From positions 297,586-361,585 of the forward strand of contig NZ_BLXX01000004.1 of the NCBI RefSeq assembly GCF_014193515.1: a DNA stretch of 64,000 bases, in the 5' to 3' direction. The stretch comes from Geomonas silvestris (GTDB lineage Bacteria; Desulfobacterota; Desulfuromonadia; Geobacterales; Geobacteraceae). Each line of letters starts with the position of its first letter. Position 1 is the first letter of the stretch. The notes below the pieces were generated by a model, which searched no databases, was not told where the DNA came from, and saw only the letters and a list, made by a program, of their open reading frames with translations. Of this stretch, positions 1 through 7,655 are shown one piece after another. The translations under genes were made by a program, and so were the position numbers.

Positions 1-920
1 ATTCCCGCTTCTACCACATCTGGCTCGAGCGCAGCGACGGGCTCCCGATCCCGGCTGGCGCCATCACCCAGATCGGCAACGACGGCGGGCTCCTTCCGGC
101 TGCGGTCTCCGGCATCGGCAGCCAAGAGGAACACGGCTTGCTGCTCGCCCTGGCCGAGCGCGCCGACCTGATCGTCGACTTCTCGAAGTTCCCGGCCGGC
201 ACGAAGATCACCGTCCGTAACGACGCCGCCACCCCCTACCCGAGCGGCTCGGAGGTGAACCCGGCCACCACGGGGCGGATCATGCAGTTCAGGGTCACGA
301 AGCCGCTCGCGCAGGCCGATACGAGCCAGCTCCCGGCCAACCCGCGCGCGCTCTCCGCACTGGCGGCACCTGACAACGTGCGTCTGGTCGACCTGCAGGA
401 GACCGAGGAGAACGGTGCCTACCTGTACGACCCGATGACCGGCTCCATCTCGAAGCGGCTCAAGATCCTTTTGAACGGGCTCCCCTTCGACGCGCCGGTC
501 ACCGAGAACATCCGGCTCAACGACGTGGAGGACTGGATCATCATCAACAACACCGTGGACATGCACCCGATGCACCTGCACCTGGTGCACTTCGAGGTGA
601 TCGAGAAAGGGAGCATCACCCCGGGGGCCTACACCCCGGCCGACGGTGCAGGCGGGATGCCGCAGGTGGCGCCCGGCGGGCTGCGCCCCTCCACCAACCC
701 CGACGGGACTGCCGCGGACGCCGATTCGCCCTACACCGTGCAGCCACAGGAGGGGGGCCTCAAGGACACCGTTCGGGTCCCCCCAGCCGACGACCTGCTG
801 GGGAGCCAGGGGTACGTGCGGGTCCGGGCGAAGTTCGACCTGATCGGGACCTACATGTGGCACTGCCACATCCTGGCCCACGAGGACCACGAGATGATGC
901 GCCCGTTCCGGGTGCAGTAG
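1..920 (+). CDS. Multicopper oxidase, C-terminal part (5' end outside the window)
   Basis: The reading frame is open from base 3, so this is the 3' part of a gene that begins upstream. It ends with the copper-binding signatures of the cupredoxin oxidase family: HPMHLHLVH (bases about 563-590) and HCHILAHEDHEMM (about 859-900), where the HCH-x3-H-x4-M spacing supplies type 1, 2 and 3 copper ligands. Family members oxidise metals or phenolic substrates and reduce O2 to water, usually in the periplasm or outside the cell. The missing N-terminus would show the export signal and the other two copper motifs. The same type of active site recurs in two other genes of the window (26818-31221 and 50199-53306). 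A hairpin terminator follows 30 bases after the stop. The substrate cannot be read from the sequence. Confidence 0.9.
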   Translation, partial: SRFYHIWLERSDGLPIPAGAITQIGNDGGLLPAAVSGIGSQEEHGLLLALAERADLIVDFSKFPAGTKITVRNDAATPYPSGSEVNPATTGRIMQFRVTKPLAQADTSQLPANPRALSALAAPDNVRLVDLQETEENGAYLYDPMTGSISKRLKILLNGLPFDAPVTENIRLNDVEDWIIINNTVDMHPMHLHLVHFEVIEKGSITPGAYTPADGAGGMPQVAPGGLRPSTNPDGTAADADSPYTVQPQEGGLKDTVRVPPADDLLGSQGYVRVRAKFDLIGTYMWHCHILAHEDHEMMRPFRVQ

Positions 921-948
921 CCACGGTCACTCGACCAGCACAGCAAAA

Positions 949-985
949 AAAGAAGCGGCGTTCCCTGAAGGAGCGCCGCTTCTTG
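949..985. terminator. Bidirectional intrinsic terminator
   Basis: An inverted repeat with arms around 950-960 and 974-984 (AAGAAGCGGCG pairing with CGCCGCTTCTT) is preceded by an A-run and followed by a T-rich stretch. It sits between the convergent multicopper oxidase and SRPBCC genes and can serve both. Confidence 0.8.
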
Positions 986-1013
986 TTTGGCAGGACAAGC
1001 GAGGTTCCATGCA

Positions 1014-1060
1014 AGGTCCCTATCCCTATCCCAGCCCCTAGTCCCTAGCCCCTGGTTCCA
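1014..1060. repeat. Degenerate C-rich short tandem tract
   Basis: The tract repeats a TCCCTA / CCCCTAG-like unit of 6 to 7 bases. It overlaps the end of the SRPBCC gene, so the last residues (GARD) and the stop of that protein come from the tract. Similar tracts lie near other gene ends (about 17886-17928 and 21485-21545). Confidence 0.5.
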
Positions 1061-1511
1061 GCCCAAAGAGCCGCTCGACCACCTCGCGCCGGTAGTCGAA
1101 GATGGCGCCGATTTTCCTGCGCACCATCCCGGATGCCAGGCTTCCCAACGGTCCCAGCGGCAGGGCGAAGTGCACGATGTCGCGCATCTCCACCCCCTGG
1201 GGGACCTCCCGGAACAGGTGCTGGTGGTGCCAGAGCCGGTAGGGCCCCAGGCGCTGCTCGTCCACGAAGTAGTGCGGTGCCTCGCAGTGGGTGATCTCGG
1301 TCACCCAGGAAAGCGGCAGCCCCAAAAGCGGGGTCACCGTGTAGGTTATGATCATGCCTGCGTACATCTCGCTCTGGGGTGGGGAGGTCACCTTGAAACC
1401 GAGCCAGGGCGGCGTGATGGTGGCCAGGTTCTCGGGGCAGCCAAAGAAATCCCAGGCCTTGTCGAGGGTGATGGGGAGCAGGTGCACCTGTTCGAAACGT
1501 TCCACTGACAT
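1038..1511 (-). CDS. SRPBCC family (START-like) protein
   Basis: 157 residues. The start is ATG at 1511, preceded by AGGAAGG about five bases upstream; a longer in-frame extension lacks such a site. The N-terminus (LPITLDKAWDFFGCPENLA) is typical of SRPBCC/polyketide-cyclase-like proteins, which fold as a helix-grip pocket for hydrophobic ligands, and the conserved WVTEI and HxHxF segments follow. No signal peptide is visible, so it is probably cytoplasmic. The gene stands alone and is convergent with the multicopper oxidase. The ligand is unknown. The last residues are encoded by a C-rich repeat tract, so the C-terminus may vary between strains. Confidence 0.75.
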   Translation of the reverse strand: MSVERFEQVHLLPITLDKAWDFFGCPENLATITPPWLGFKVTSPPQSEMYAGMIITYTVTPLLGLPLSWVTEITHCEAPHYFVDEQRLGPYRLWHHQHLFREVPQGVEMRDIVHFALPLGPLGSLASGMVRRKIGAIFDYRREVVERLFGLEPGARD

Positions 1512-1707
1512 CGATACCTTCCTCTGCAGCACCAGGGCCTGAATCTTCCGGATACCATGACGATTGCCGATTCTTTCCAGGACCGGCGTCACTGTCTCAA
1601 CCACCCGAAGGTGATGGCTTAAAAGCTACCAGAGTTCGCTTCCGACTCAACCGGCACGGCCGCCTTCTCTTCAGGAAAATCGCTAGCTGGTCGCGGTTTG
1701 TTTAACA

Positions 1708-1736
1708 TTGACATCGCAAAGAGCTTGTCCTACCTT
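1708..1736 (+). promoter_or_regulatory. Candidate sigma-70-type promoter of the rubredoxin-like gene
   Basis: A perfect TTGACA at 1708-1713 is followed after 17 bases by TACCTT (1731-1736), a weak -10 match. The rubredoxin-like start codon is about 100 bases downstream. This is sequence resemblance only. Confidence 0.4.
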
Positions 1737-1833
1737 ACCTGCGCGAGGTTCCTTCGGCGATCGGCGGTACTGGCCACAGATCCAGTCTGCCGGCACGCGA
1801 AGCTCCGCCATCCCACACAAACCAGGAGGTAGT

Positions 1834-1944
1834 ATGAAGAAGTGGCGCTGCATCATCTGCGATTATGTCCACGAGGGCGACGATCCGCCGGCAACGTGCC
1901 CGGTGTGTGGGGTGGACTCCAGCAATTTTGAAGAGGTAGCTTAG
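1834..1944 (+). CDS. Stand-alone rubredoxin-like mini-protein
   Basis: 36 residues. ATG at 1834 follows a strong AGGAGG site by four to five bases. Two CxxC knuckles (CIIC near residue 6 and CPVC near residue 22) match the rubredoxin fold that binds one Fe(Cys)4. The length equals the rubredoxin-like domain at the C-terminus of rubrerythrins, without the ferritin-like domain. Such proteins shuttle single electrons in oxidative-stress pathways of anaerobes; the partner is not evident here. It is monocistronic, with its own candidate promoter and a strong terminator. A zinc-bound form is an alternative. Confidence 0.85.
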   Translation: MKKWRCIICDYVHEGDDPPATCPVCGVDSSNFEEVA

Positions 1945-1993
1945 CGGCAGGGCCAGCCCCTAATCGGGCGACCGGCTGGGCTGGAAGATGCGA

Positions 1994-2024
1994 AAGGCGC
2001 ACCGGGTGGTGCGCCTTTTTTTGT
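1994..2024 (+). terminator. Intrinsic terminator of the rubredoxin-like gene
   Basis: A perfect 10-bp stem (AAGGCGCACC, 1994-2003, with GGTGCGCCTT, 2008-2017) has a 4-base loop and is followed by a run of T residues. Confidence 0.9.
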
Positions 2025-2144
2025 TTTTGCTTCAGGGTCTCTCTGGCGCCGAGCCGCGCCACGGTACTCAGGTTGGACGGCACCCGCCGGTGCGGGATGG
2101 AAGGCTTTCGTGTCCGGGAACAGCTGGGGGGTGCCGGCCGGGGA

Positions 2145-3215
2145 TCAATTCGTGGCAGTATCGTCGAGGACGCTTACGTTTTTGCCGCTGCGCTTGGCGC
2201 GGTACAGCGCCTGGTCGGCCCGGGCCAGCAACTCCTTCAACGAGCACTCACGCTTGGTGCTCCGGCTCGCCACGCCGAGACTGGCGCTGACCTGCACCTT
2301 GATGGGGCCAATCGTCAGCCCCAGCCCCGCGATCCGGCTGCGTATCCGCTCCGCCACCCGCAGTGCATCCTTGGCGCGGGTCCCCGGCAGGAGCACGGCG
2401 AACTCCTCGCCCCCGTAACGGGTGGCAAGGTCCGCGCCGCGCAGGGCGTCCCTTATTACTCCTGCGACCCCGGCGATGACCTGGTCCCCGGCGGGGTGGC
2501 CGAAGGTGTCGTTGAGCGCCTTGAAGTCGTCGATGTCGATCATGATGAGTGCCTGGGGGTGCTCCTCGCGGCGCCCCTCCTCGATTTCCAGGAGTTCCTC
2601 GAAGGCGCGCCTGTTCAAAAGCCCGGTGAGCGCGTCGCGCAGCGAGAGTTCCTGGAGTTCCCGGTACTCGTGGGCTTTCTCCAGGGCGGCAGCCAGGCAC
2701 TCGCCGATGCTGGAGAGGAAATCGGTGGAGACCGCCGGACCGCCGGCCTCGCTCATCCTGAGGTTCCCCAGACCGACGGGGAACTGTACGGTGATGTCGT
2801 AACCCTGGTCGCCGCGCCCGGCCGGAACGCTGAAGCGCCGCTGCCGGGCGGGACCGGTTGCCGGCTCGGGGACCAGGCAGGCCCCTAAGGGACCCGGTTG
2901 GCCGAGGAAGCTCAAGCTCTCCATGCTGCCGCCGGGAAAGGCGAACTGGGCTCTGCTGAACCCGAAGTAGCGGTAGAGCCACTGCGCCGCGGTCGAGCAG
3001 ACCTTTTTGGGGTCTCGTTCGCCGAAGATGGCGCAGCAAAAGGCTGCCAGGAAGCGGGCCTCGTTGAGCTGCTGCAGATCGCCCCGGCTCGGCTCCATCC
3101 CTTCCACGAAGTTCCAGGCAGGTGCAGACTCTTCGAAATCGTCGTATACCTGGTACGCCATTTCTGAACCACACGTTCTCGGACTCACTCTCGGTCCTTT
3201 CGTTGGGGCTGGCAC
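2145..3215 (-). CDS. GGDEF-domain diguanylate cyclase
   Basis: 356 residues from GTG at 3215, or 338 from an in-frame ATG at 3161; neither has a strong ribosome-binding site, so the start is uncertain. The C-terminal half is a complete GGDEF domain: DALTGLLNRR opens it, followed by IMIDIDDFK (metal binding) and the active-site GGEEF near residue 267. An RxxD allosteric site (RGAD) lies five residues before GGEEF, so product inhibition by c-di-GMP is expected. The N-terminal ~170 residues look like a soluble sensor without clear motif, with no membrane segment. It makes c-di-GMP from two GTP. A near-perfect sigma-54 promoter lies just upstream, implying control by an enhancer-binding protein. 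Confidence 0.9.
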   Translation of the reverse strand: MPAPTKGPRVSPRTCGSEMAYQVYDDFEESAPAWNFVEGMEPSRGDLQQLNEARFLAAFCCAIFGERDPKKVCSTAAQWLYRYFGFSRAQFAFPGGSMESLSFLGQPGPLGACLVPEPATGPARQRRFSVPAGRGDQGYDITVQFPVGLGNLRMSEAGGPAVSTDFLSSIGECLAAALEKAHEYRELQELSLRDALTGLLNRRAFEELLEIEEGRREEHPQALIMIDIDDFKALNDTFGHPAGDQVIAGVAGVIRDALRGADLATRYGGEEFAVLLPGTRAKDALRVAERIRSRIAGLGLTIGPIKVQVSASLGVASRSTKRECSLKELLARADQALYRAKRSGKNVSVLDDTATN

Positions 3216-3247
3216 CCTCTGGAAAATCAGCTACGGTCCCCGTAATG

Positions 3248-3264
3248 AGCAACCACCGTGCCAA
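3248..3264 (-). promoter_or_regulatory. Sigma-54 promoter of the GGDEF gene
   Basis: Read on the minus strand, the element is TTGGCACG, four bases, then TTGCT. This matches the -24/-12 consensus TGGCACG-N4-TTGC at every conserved base. The predicted transcription start near 3237 leaves about 22 bases to the GTG at 3215 or about 76 to the ATG at 3161. Confidence 0.75.
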
Positions 3265-3523
3265 TGTAGCCGTAGATCTTACAGGGAGAGCTACGGAGGA
3301 TGGAGGGTTCCCGGCGCAGCGGACCACCTGGTGCCCCAAGGCGCCGCCAGGAGCTGGGGGCGCGGCGCTGTCCGGAAAGCTCCTGTCCCGCCATGTGGCC
3401 GCAGATCCCCGAAAAAACCTAAGCACCCGGCGCGGGCGGCTCGCCCCCTCCGGCAGGACAGATCTTAGATCCGTCTTACCAAACGCTCCGGGCTTTCGTT
3501 GCCCTGCTGCTTCGCGAAGCCGC
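3265..3523. other. Intergenic region with no gene seen
   Basis: About 260 bases between the divergent promoter side of the GGDEF gene and the DUF3108 terminator. Reading frames here are shadows without ribosome-binding sites. Enhancer sites for sigma-54 activation would be expected in this stretch, but no clear inverted repeat was identified. Confidence 0.4.
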
Positions 3524-3583
3524 AAAAAAAAGGCGCCGTCGTCACGGCCTTTGTCAAAAAACCGTCACACGTCGCCTTTTTTG
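3524..3583 (-). terminator. Imperfect long hairpin terminator of the DUF3108 gene
   Basis: AAAAAAGGCG at about 3525-3534 pairs with CGCCTTTTTT at about 3573-3582, and inner CGTCACGG/CCGTCAC-like arms pair imperfectly. On the minus strand a U-run follows the stem. It lies about 40 bases past the DUF3108 stop. Confidence 0.6.
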
Positions 3584-3623
3584 TGTCAGAAAGTGCGCCA
3601 AACCGGGCCGCAGCAGGGTGCGA

Positions 3624-4889
3624 TCACCTGGCCTGTTGCGGGACCGGGAGGCTCGAGGAGAGCGAGGGCGCCTGTTTCTCCTGGTGCGATTGCGACTCCG
3701 CGGAGATGAGCTCCGCGGTGACCTTGCCCAGGGCGATGGTGGTCTCCATCTTCACCGGAACCTTGCGGGCATCGTCGGTCATCCAGATCAGGAGGTCGCC
3801 GGTGCGCCGGAAGATGCCGGCGGTTTTCTGCAACGGTTTCACCACCAGGGTCGCCACCTTGTTGAAATTGGCGAGCCGGATCTCCTCTTTGCGCAGGATC
3901 TCCACCGGTACCTCGGCGTAAACCTCGGAATCGTAGATGTGCAGGTACTCGGTCCTCCCGACCTCCAACTGCCGGTTGCGCAGGTAGTAGATACCGGAGA
4001 GCGAGTCGAGCACGTCGTCGTCCGGGACCGCGGTGCGCAGTGCGCGGCGCTGCAGGAAATCCACCCAATCGACCTGCTTTTTCCCGGGGTTGATCGTGAT
4101 GAGCTCGTCGCTTTGGAAGTTCCCCTCGGTCTGGCGGATCTTGGTCATGATGTACTGCCCGTCCACGTGGCGGGTCTCGATCAGGTCGTCGACCGGGTAG
4201 AAGCTGGAGATGGCGGCGTTGGATCGGACCCTCAGGACGATGCTGGTGATCCCCTTTTCCTGCTTGGCCTCGAGCTCCGCGCTGCCGATGGGGACCCCGT
4301 GCATGGTCAGGACATAGCTCAGCTTTTCCTGCTGGGAGGAGAGGAAGTCGCTCCCCTTCAGGCGCGGTGCCGGAGTCGGCCAGGCGGCCTGGCGCACCGT
4401 AGAGACCGCCGGCAGGGCGGGGAGCGGCGGAACCGGACGTGCGACCCGGGTCCCGGCGTGGCGCACCCTCGGCTTGCGGATCCGGGTCTGTTCCTCTTCC
4501 GGATCGGCGGCCGGCTCCGGGGGCGCGTCCTGGGCAACTGCCGGCGGCTCGGGAGCTTTCGGCGCTTCCTGCTTTGCCTGCGGTTCAGGCTCCGGTGCGG
4601 GCTTGGATTCAGGCTTTGGCTCAGGATGAGTTGCGGGGAGCTGCGCCGGCCCTGCAGCACGCGGCCTAGCCTCCGCTGCCGGCTCGGGGGCGGGTTCCGG
4701 TTCCTGGCGCGGAGCGGCCACGGCTTTCGCCTCGGCGAGGTCGACCATGACAACCGGAGGCTGCTGGACCGGCGCCCCGAAGTTGTAGCTGGCGAACATG
4801 CCGAGGAGCAGCCCGGGGAGGAAATGGAGCAGGAGCGAACAGGCGAGGCAGAGCGCGAAGGTGCGTATCTTGTGCAGGCGGAGTGTCAT
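3624..4889 (-). CDS. DUF3108 envelope protein with TonB-like proline-rich stalk
   Basis: About 421 residues. ATG at 4889 has GAGG just upstream; a 13-residue longer form is possible. Residues about 7-32 form one membrane segment (FALCLACSLLLHFLPGLLLG). A long Pro/Glu/Ala-rich stretch of roughly 100 residues follows (PEPAPEPAAE, PKPESKPAPEPEP), then the DUF3108 domain (PF11306) of about 220 residues with the conserved region around YVLTMHGVPIGSAE. The architecture, a cytoplasmic-membrane anchor plus a periplasm-spanning rod, resembles TonB-type proteins, but the C-terminal domain is different. DUF3108 proteins are envelope proteins of unknown role. It is transcribed alone with its own terminator. 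Confidence 0.8.
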   Translation of the reverse strand: MTLRLHKIRTFALCLACSLLLHFLPGLLLGMFASYNFGAPVQQPPVVMVDLAEAKAVAAPRQEPEPAPEPAAEARPRAAGPAQLPATHPEPKPESKPAPEPEPQAKQEAPKAPEPPAVAQDAPPEPAADPEEEQTRIRKPRVRHAGTRVARPVPPLPALPAVSTVRQAAWPTPAPRLKGSDFLSSQQEKLSYVLTMHGVPIGSAELEAKQEKGITSIVLRVRSNAAISSFYPVDDLIETRHVDGQYIMTKIRQTEGNFQSDELITINPGKKQVDWVDFLQRRALRTAVPDDDVLDSLSGIYYLRNRQLEVGRTEYLHIYDSEVYAEVPVEILRKEEIRLANFNKVATLVVKPLQKTAGIFRRTGDLLIWMTDDARKVPVKMETTIALGKVTAELISAESQSHQEKQAPSLSSSLPVPQQAR

Positions 4890-5039
4890 AACCTCATTAT
4901 TGCAAGTTCTGCACCGTCCAAGGGACATGCGGCACTGCGCGTGGGCGCCTGAAAAAGCGTGGCACCGGACGCAGCACTCCCCGGCTCCGGCCCCTGCTGA
5001 TCCGGCACAAGAATCGGGCGATCAGGGCGCAAGCGCAGA

Positions 5040-5240
5040 CTAAAGGCAGCTCAGCTGGCGCGTGCAGCAGCGGGTACGGGGCGTGACGGGGAATTTCGGA
5101 CAGGGCTTCAGTGAGGAGACGGCGATCCACCCCGTGGCACCCAGGAACTCGCTGATCAACCCGTTGTCGATCAGCTCTTCCAGCTTGGACGCCAAAGCAA
5201 CGGTTACACTCTGATCGGGGCAGCGCACGAGGATTACCAT
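5040..5240 (-). CDS. GSU3473-like small protein
   Basis: 66 residues. ATG at 5240 follows AGGAGA by six bases. The body (LVRCPDQSV, then LEELIDNGLISEF and GWIAV) resembles the small GSU3473-type family of Geobacter, in which a short beta strand, a helix with LI-x-G-x-I and a GWV strand are conserved. The C-terminus is Cys-rich (four Cys among the last 20 residues, including CC), which is not typical of that family as I recall it and could bind metal. Function is unknown. It is not tightly linked to either neighbour. Confidence 0.6.
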   Translation of the reverse strand: MVILVRCPDQSVTVALASKLEELIDNGLISEFLGATGWIAVSSLKPCPKFPVTPRTRCCTRQLSCL

Positions 5241-5694
5241 GACAAGTCTCCTGGGCCGTCAAAAAACGGCGCTAGATGCAGCTGTTACGGGGTAGTGGCT
5301 TCAGTGGGGAACAACTCAGTTTTATACACAACCTGCGATCAATAGTAAAGTTTAAAATACACTAACCATATCCGATACCCTGGCCTCACCAGGATCCTCA
5401 CCCAGCGCGCCCCTTCAGCGGGGTCATCGAGGCCTGCCAACCTGCGGCCTGCGCAAAGAGGGGTGGCTCAAGGTCCGGCTCACTTTCGGTTGAGCCACTC
5501 CCCAAGGCAAAAAATGAGGGGCGCCCTTTAAAGCACCCCTCCCTTTCCAGCTTCGCTCCATCTTGTCCCGATCCTGCGAAAGTCCTCCCAGCCGCTGAGA
5601 AGCCTCTCGTTTCAGGCCCCGCATTCCGGGCGATCAATCCACACACCCTTCAGAGCCTTATCTGCTACTTCCTCAACCTCAACCTTAACCTGTT
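5241..5694. other. Intergenic region holding hairpins and an AGGTTG-type tract
   Basis: No credible gene is present. It contains an 8-bp perfect hairpin (TGGCTCAA 5464-5471 with TTGAGCCA 5490-5497), the hcp terminator (5509-5541), and a short degenerate hexamer tract at about 5664-5694 (CCTCAACCTCAACCTTAACC). The latter recurs in inverted orientation at about 40660-40675. Confidence 0.5.
5509..5541 (-). terminator. Intrinsic terminator of hcp
   Basis: On the minus strand GAGGGGTGC pairs with GCGCCCCTC (one G-U pair), followed by A then six U (5509-5514). It lies about 150 bases past the hcp stop. Confidence 0.65.
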
Positions 5695-7350
5695 TCAAGC
5701 CCCCAGCGCGTGCTGCAGGTCCTGGTCCGCGGTGGTGATCGGGCCCAGGTCGTAGTTCTTCACCAGGACGTCCAGAACGTCGGGCGAGACGTAGGCCGGC
5801 AGGGACGGACCCAGCCGGATCCCCTTCACATCCAGGTAGAGCAGGCTCAAAAGGATGACGTGGGCCTTCTGCTCGTACCAGGAGAGGATCATGGAGAGCG
5901 GCAGGTCGTTCACCCCGCAGTGGAAGGCCTCGGCGAGCCCGGTGGCGATGCGGATCGCGGAGTAGGCGTCGTTGCACTGCCCCACGTCCAGAAGGCGCGG
6001 GATCCCGCCGATGTCGCCGAACTCCAGCCGGTTGAAGCGGTTCTTGCCGCAAGCCAGGGTCAGGATCACGCAGTCCTTGGGAACCTTCTCGGCAAGCTCG
6101 GTGAAGTAGTTGCGCCCGAACTTGGCGCCGTCGCAGCCGCCGATCAGGAAGAAGCGCCGGATGGCGCCGTTTTTCACCGCATCGATGACCCGGTCGGCCA
6201 CCTTGAAGACCGCCTCGTGCCCGAAGCCGACCAGGATCTGCTGCCCCGGCATCTCGGGGAGGTCGGGAAGCGCGAGCGCCTTGTCGATCACCGGGGTGAA
6301 GTCGTACCCTTCCAGATGCGGGATCCCCGGCCAGGCCACCTCGCCCCAGGTGAAGAGCCGGTCGGTGTACTCGCCGGCGGGCTTTTGGATGCAGTTGGTG
6401 TTGAAGACGATGGCCCCCCTGAAGTCGGGGAGTTCCTTCACCTGGTTCTGCCAGGCGGTGCCGAAGTGCCCGGCGAAGTGGGGGTACTTCCTGAGGCCCG
6501 GGTAGCCGTTGGCCGGGAGCATCTCGCCGTGGGTGTAGACGTTGATCCCCTTCCCGTCGGTCTGCTTCAGGATTTCCTCCAGCATCGGGAGGTCGTGCCC
6601 GGAGACCACGATCCCCTTGCCGCGCCGGGTTCCCAGGTTCACCAGCATCGGCTCGGGAGCCTGGAAGCGCTGCTCGTGTCCCTGGTAGAGGAGCTCCATG
6701 GTGCGCAGGTTCCACTTGCCGCATTCAAGCGAGAGGTTCACGAAGTCGTCCAGGGTGGCCTGCGGGTTCTCGGTCATGGCCATCGAGCGGTGGATGAAGG
6801 CGTAGATCTCGTCGTCCTCCTGACCAAGCTCCGTGGCGTGCCAGGCAAAGGCCGCCATCCCCATCAGCCCGGAGATCAGGATCTCGATCCCGGAGAGGAT
6901 GTTGGGATCCTGGTGCCAGGTTAAGACGCCGTGCTGGCGCCCCTGTTCGACGAGCCCCTGGGTGTCGCCCGCCGGGGTCCACTGGGCCGGCCCCTCGGTC
7001 AGTTCCGGTGCGGCGCTCCCGTTCTTTGCCTGGAAGGCGTCCTGGTAGAGGACTTTGGCCCGCTCCTTCATCAGGTGGCACTTCCTGAGCCGGCGCGCGA
7101 TGTCCTCCGGGTCGAAGTTCACGTTGGTCACCCGGGTGAAGAAGCCGTCCAGCATGAAGCGGTCCACCTCTTGGTCCTTCTGCCCCAGCCGGCGCGCCTG
7201 GTCCGCGTAGAGCGCGACCCCCTTCATGCCGTGGATCATCAGGTCGAGCAGCGCGGAGACCTGCGGGTCCTTGCCGCAGTTCCCGATCACGTCGCACCCC
7301 ACCCCACGCGCCGCCTGTTCGCACTGCCGGCAGAACATTTCCTTTTCCAT
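5695..7350 (-). CDS. hcp: Hydroxylamine reductase / hybrid cluster protein, class I
   Basis: 551 residues, the usual length. ATG at 7350 is preceded by GAGAGGA; the open frame extends much further upstream, but only this start gives the conserved N-terminus. The first cluster is held by Cys7, Cys10, Cys19 and Cys25 (C-x2-C-x8-C-x5-C), the class I pattern for [4Fe-4S], unlike the [2Fe-2S] enterobacterial type. Hybrid-cluster ligands appear later (SGHDLPMLEEIL, VFNTNCIQKP, LACGKNRFN, GQCNDAYS). The enzyme acts in the cytoplasm on hydroxylamine and NO and protects anaerobes from nitrosative stress. No hcr-type reductase gene is adjacent. Convincing HcpR or NsrR operators were not seen. Confidence 0.96.
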   Translation of the reverse strand: MEKEMFCRQCEQAARGVGCDVIGNCGKDPQVSALLDLMIHGMKGVALYADQARRLGQKDQEVDRFMLDGFFTRVTNVNFDPEDIARRLRKCHLMKERAKVLYQDAFQAKNGSAAPELTEGPAQWTPAGDTQGLVEQGRQHGVLTWHQDPNILSGIEILISGLMGMAAFAWHATELGQEDDEIYAFIHRSMAMTENPQATLDDFVNLSLECGKWNLRTMELLYQGHEQRFQAPEPMLVNLGTRRGKGIVVSGHDLPMLEEILKQTDGKGINVYTHGEMLPANGYPGLRKYPHFAGHFGTAWQNQVKELPDFRGAIVFNTNCIQKPAGEYTDRLFTWGEVAWPGIPHLEGYDFTPVIDKALALPDLPEMPGQQILVGFGHEAVFKVADRVIDAVKNGAIRRFFLIGGCDGAKFGRNYFTELAEKVPKDCVILTLACGKNRFNRLEFGDIGGIPRLLDVGQCNDAYSAIRIATGLAEAFHCGVNDLPLSMILSWYEQKAHVILLSLLYLDVKGIRLGPSLPAYVSPDVLDVLVKNYDLGPITTADQDLQHALGA

Positions 7351-7655
7351 AGTTCGTCCTCTCTTAAGATTAGAGTTTGCCAACCGGAAGAGTGTTGCAG
7401 ATGCGGCGAGATTTTCAAGGATGCGGGGCAGAAAGGGGCAGATAAGAGGGGAAGGAGAGCGGCGGGTTACCAGGGGGATCTGTCGAGGGAACGAGCAAAG
7501 TTCTTGTCCACGCAGTTTTGTGGCCGAATTCTCGTCCCCCCCTTTGTGAAGGGGAGGACGTGACGCCAGCTGGATGGCCTGCATTTGGGAAAGTACCTTA
7601 GTTTGGGGAATGGCCCGGCGAGCCGGTTGGCGCGCAACATGCGCCATCCGGTGCA
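7351..7655. other. Intergenic region upstream of hcp, containing a dispersed palindromic repeat
   Basis: No gene seen. It should contain the hcp promoter on the minus strand. Bases 7531-7565 carry one copy of the dispersed repeat (CTCGTCCCCCCCTTTGTGAA, then GGGGAGGACGTG), nearly the same as the copy at 35675-35712. Confidence 0.5.
7531..7565. repeat. Dispersed palindromic repeat, copy A
   Basis: GTCCCCCCCTTTGTGAAGGG followed by GAGGACGTGACG forms a short palindrome centred on TTTGTGAA. It matches copy B (35675-35712) over about 35 bases and, more loosely, copies at 42.4-42.7, 53.3, 54.1 and 57.3 kb. Confidence 0.6.
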
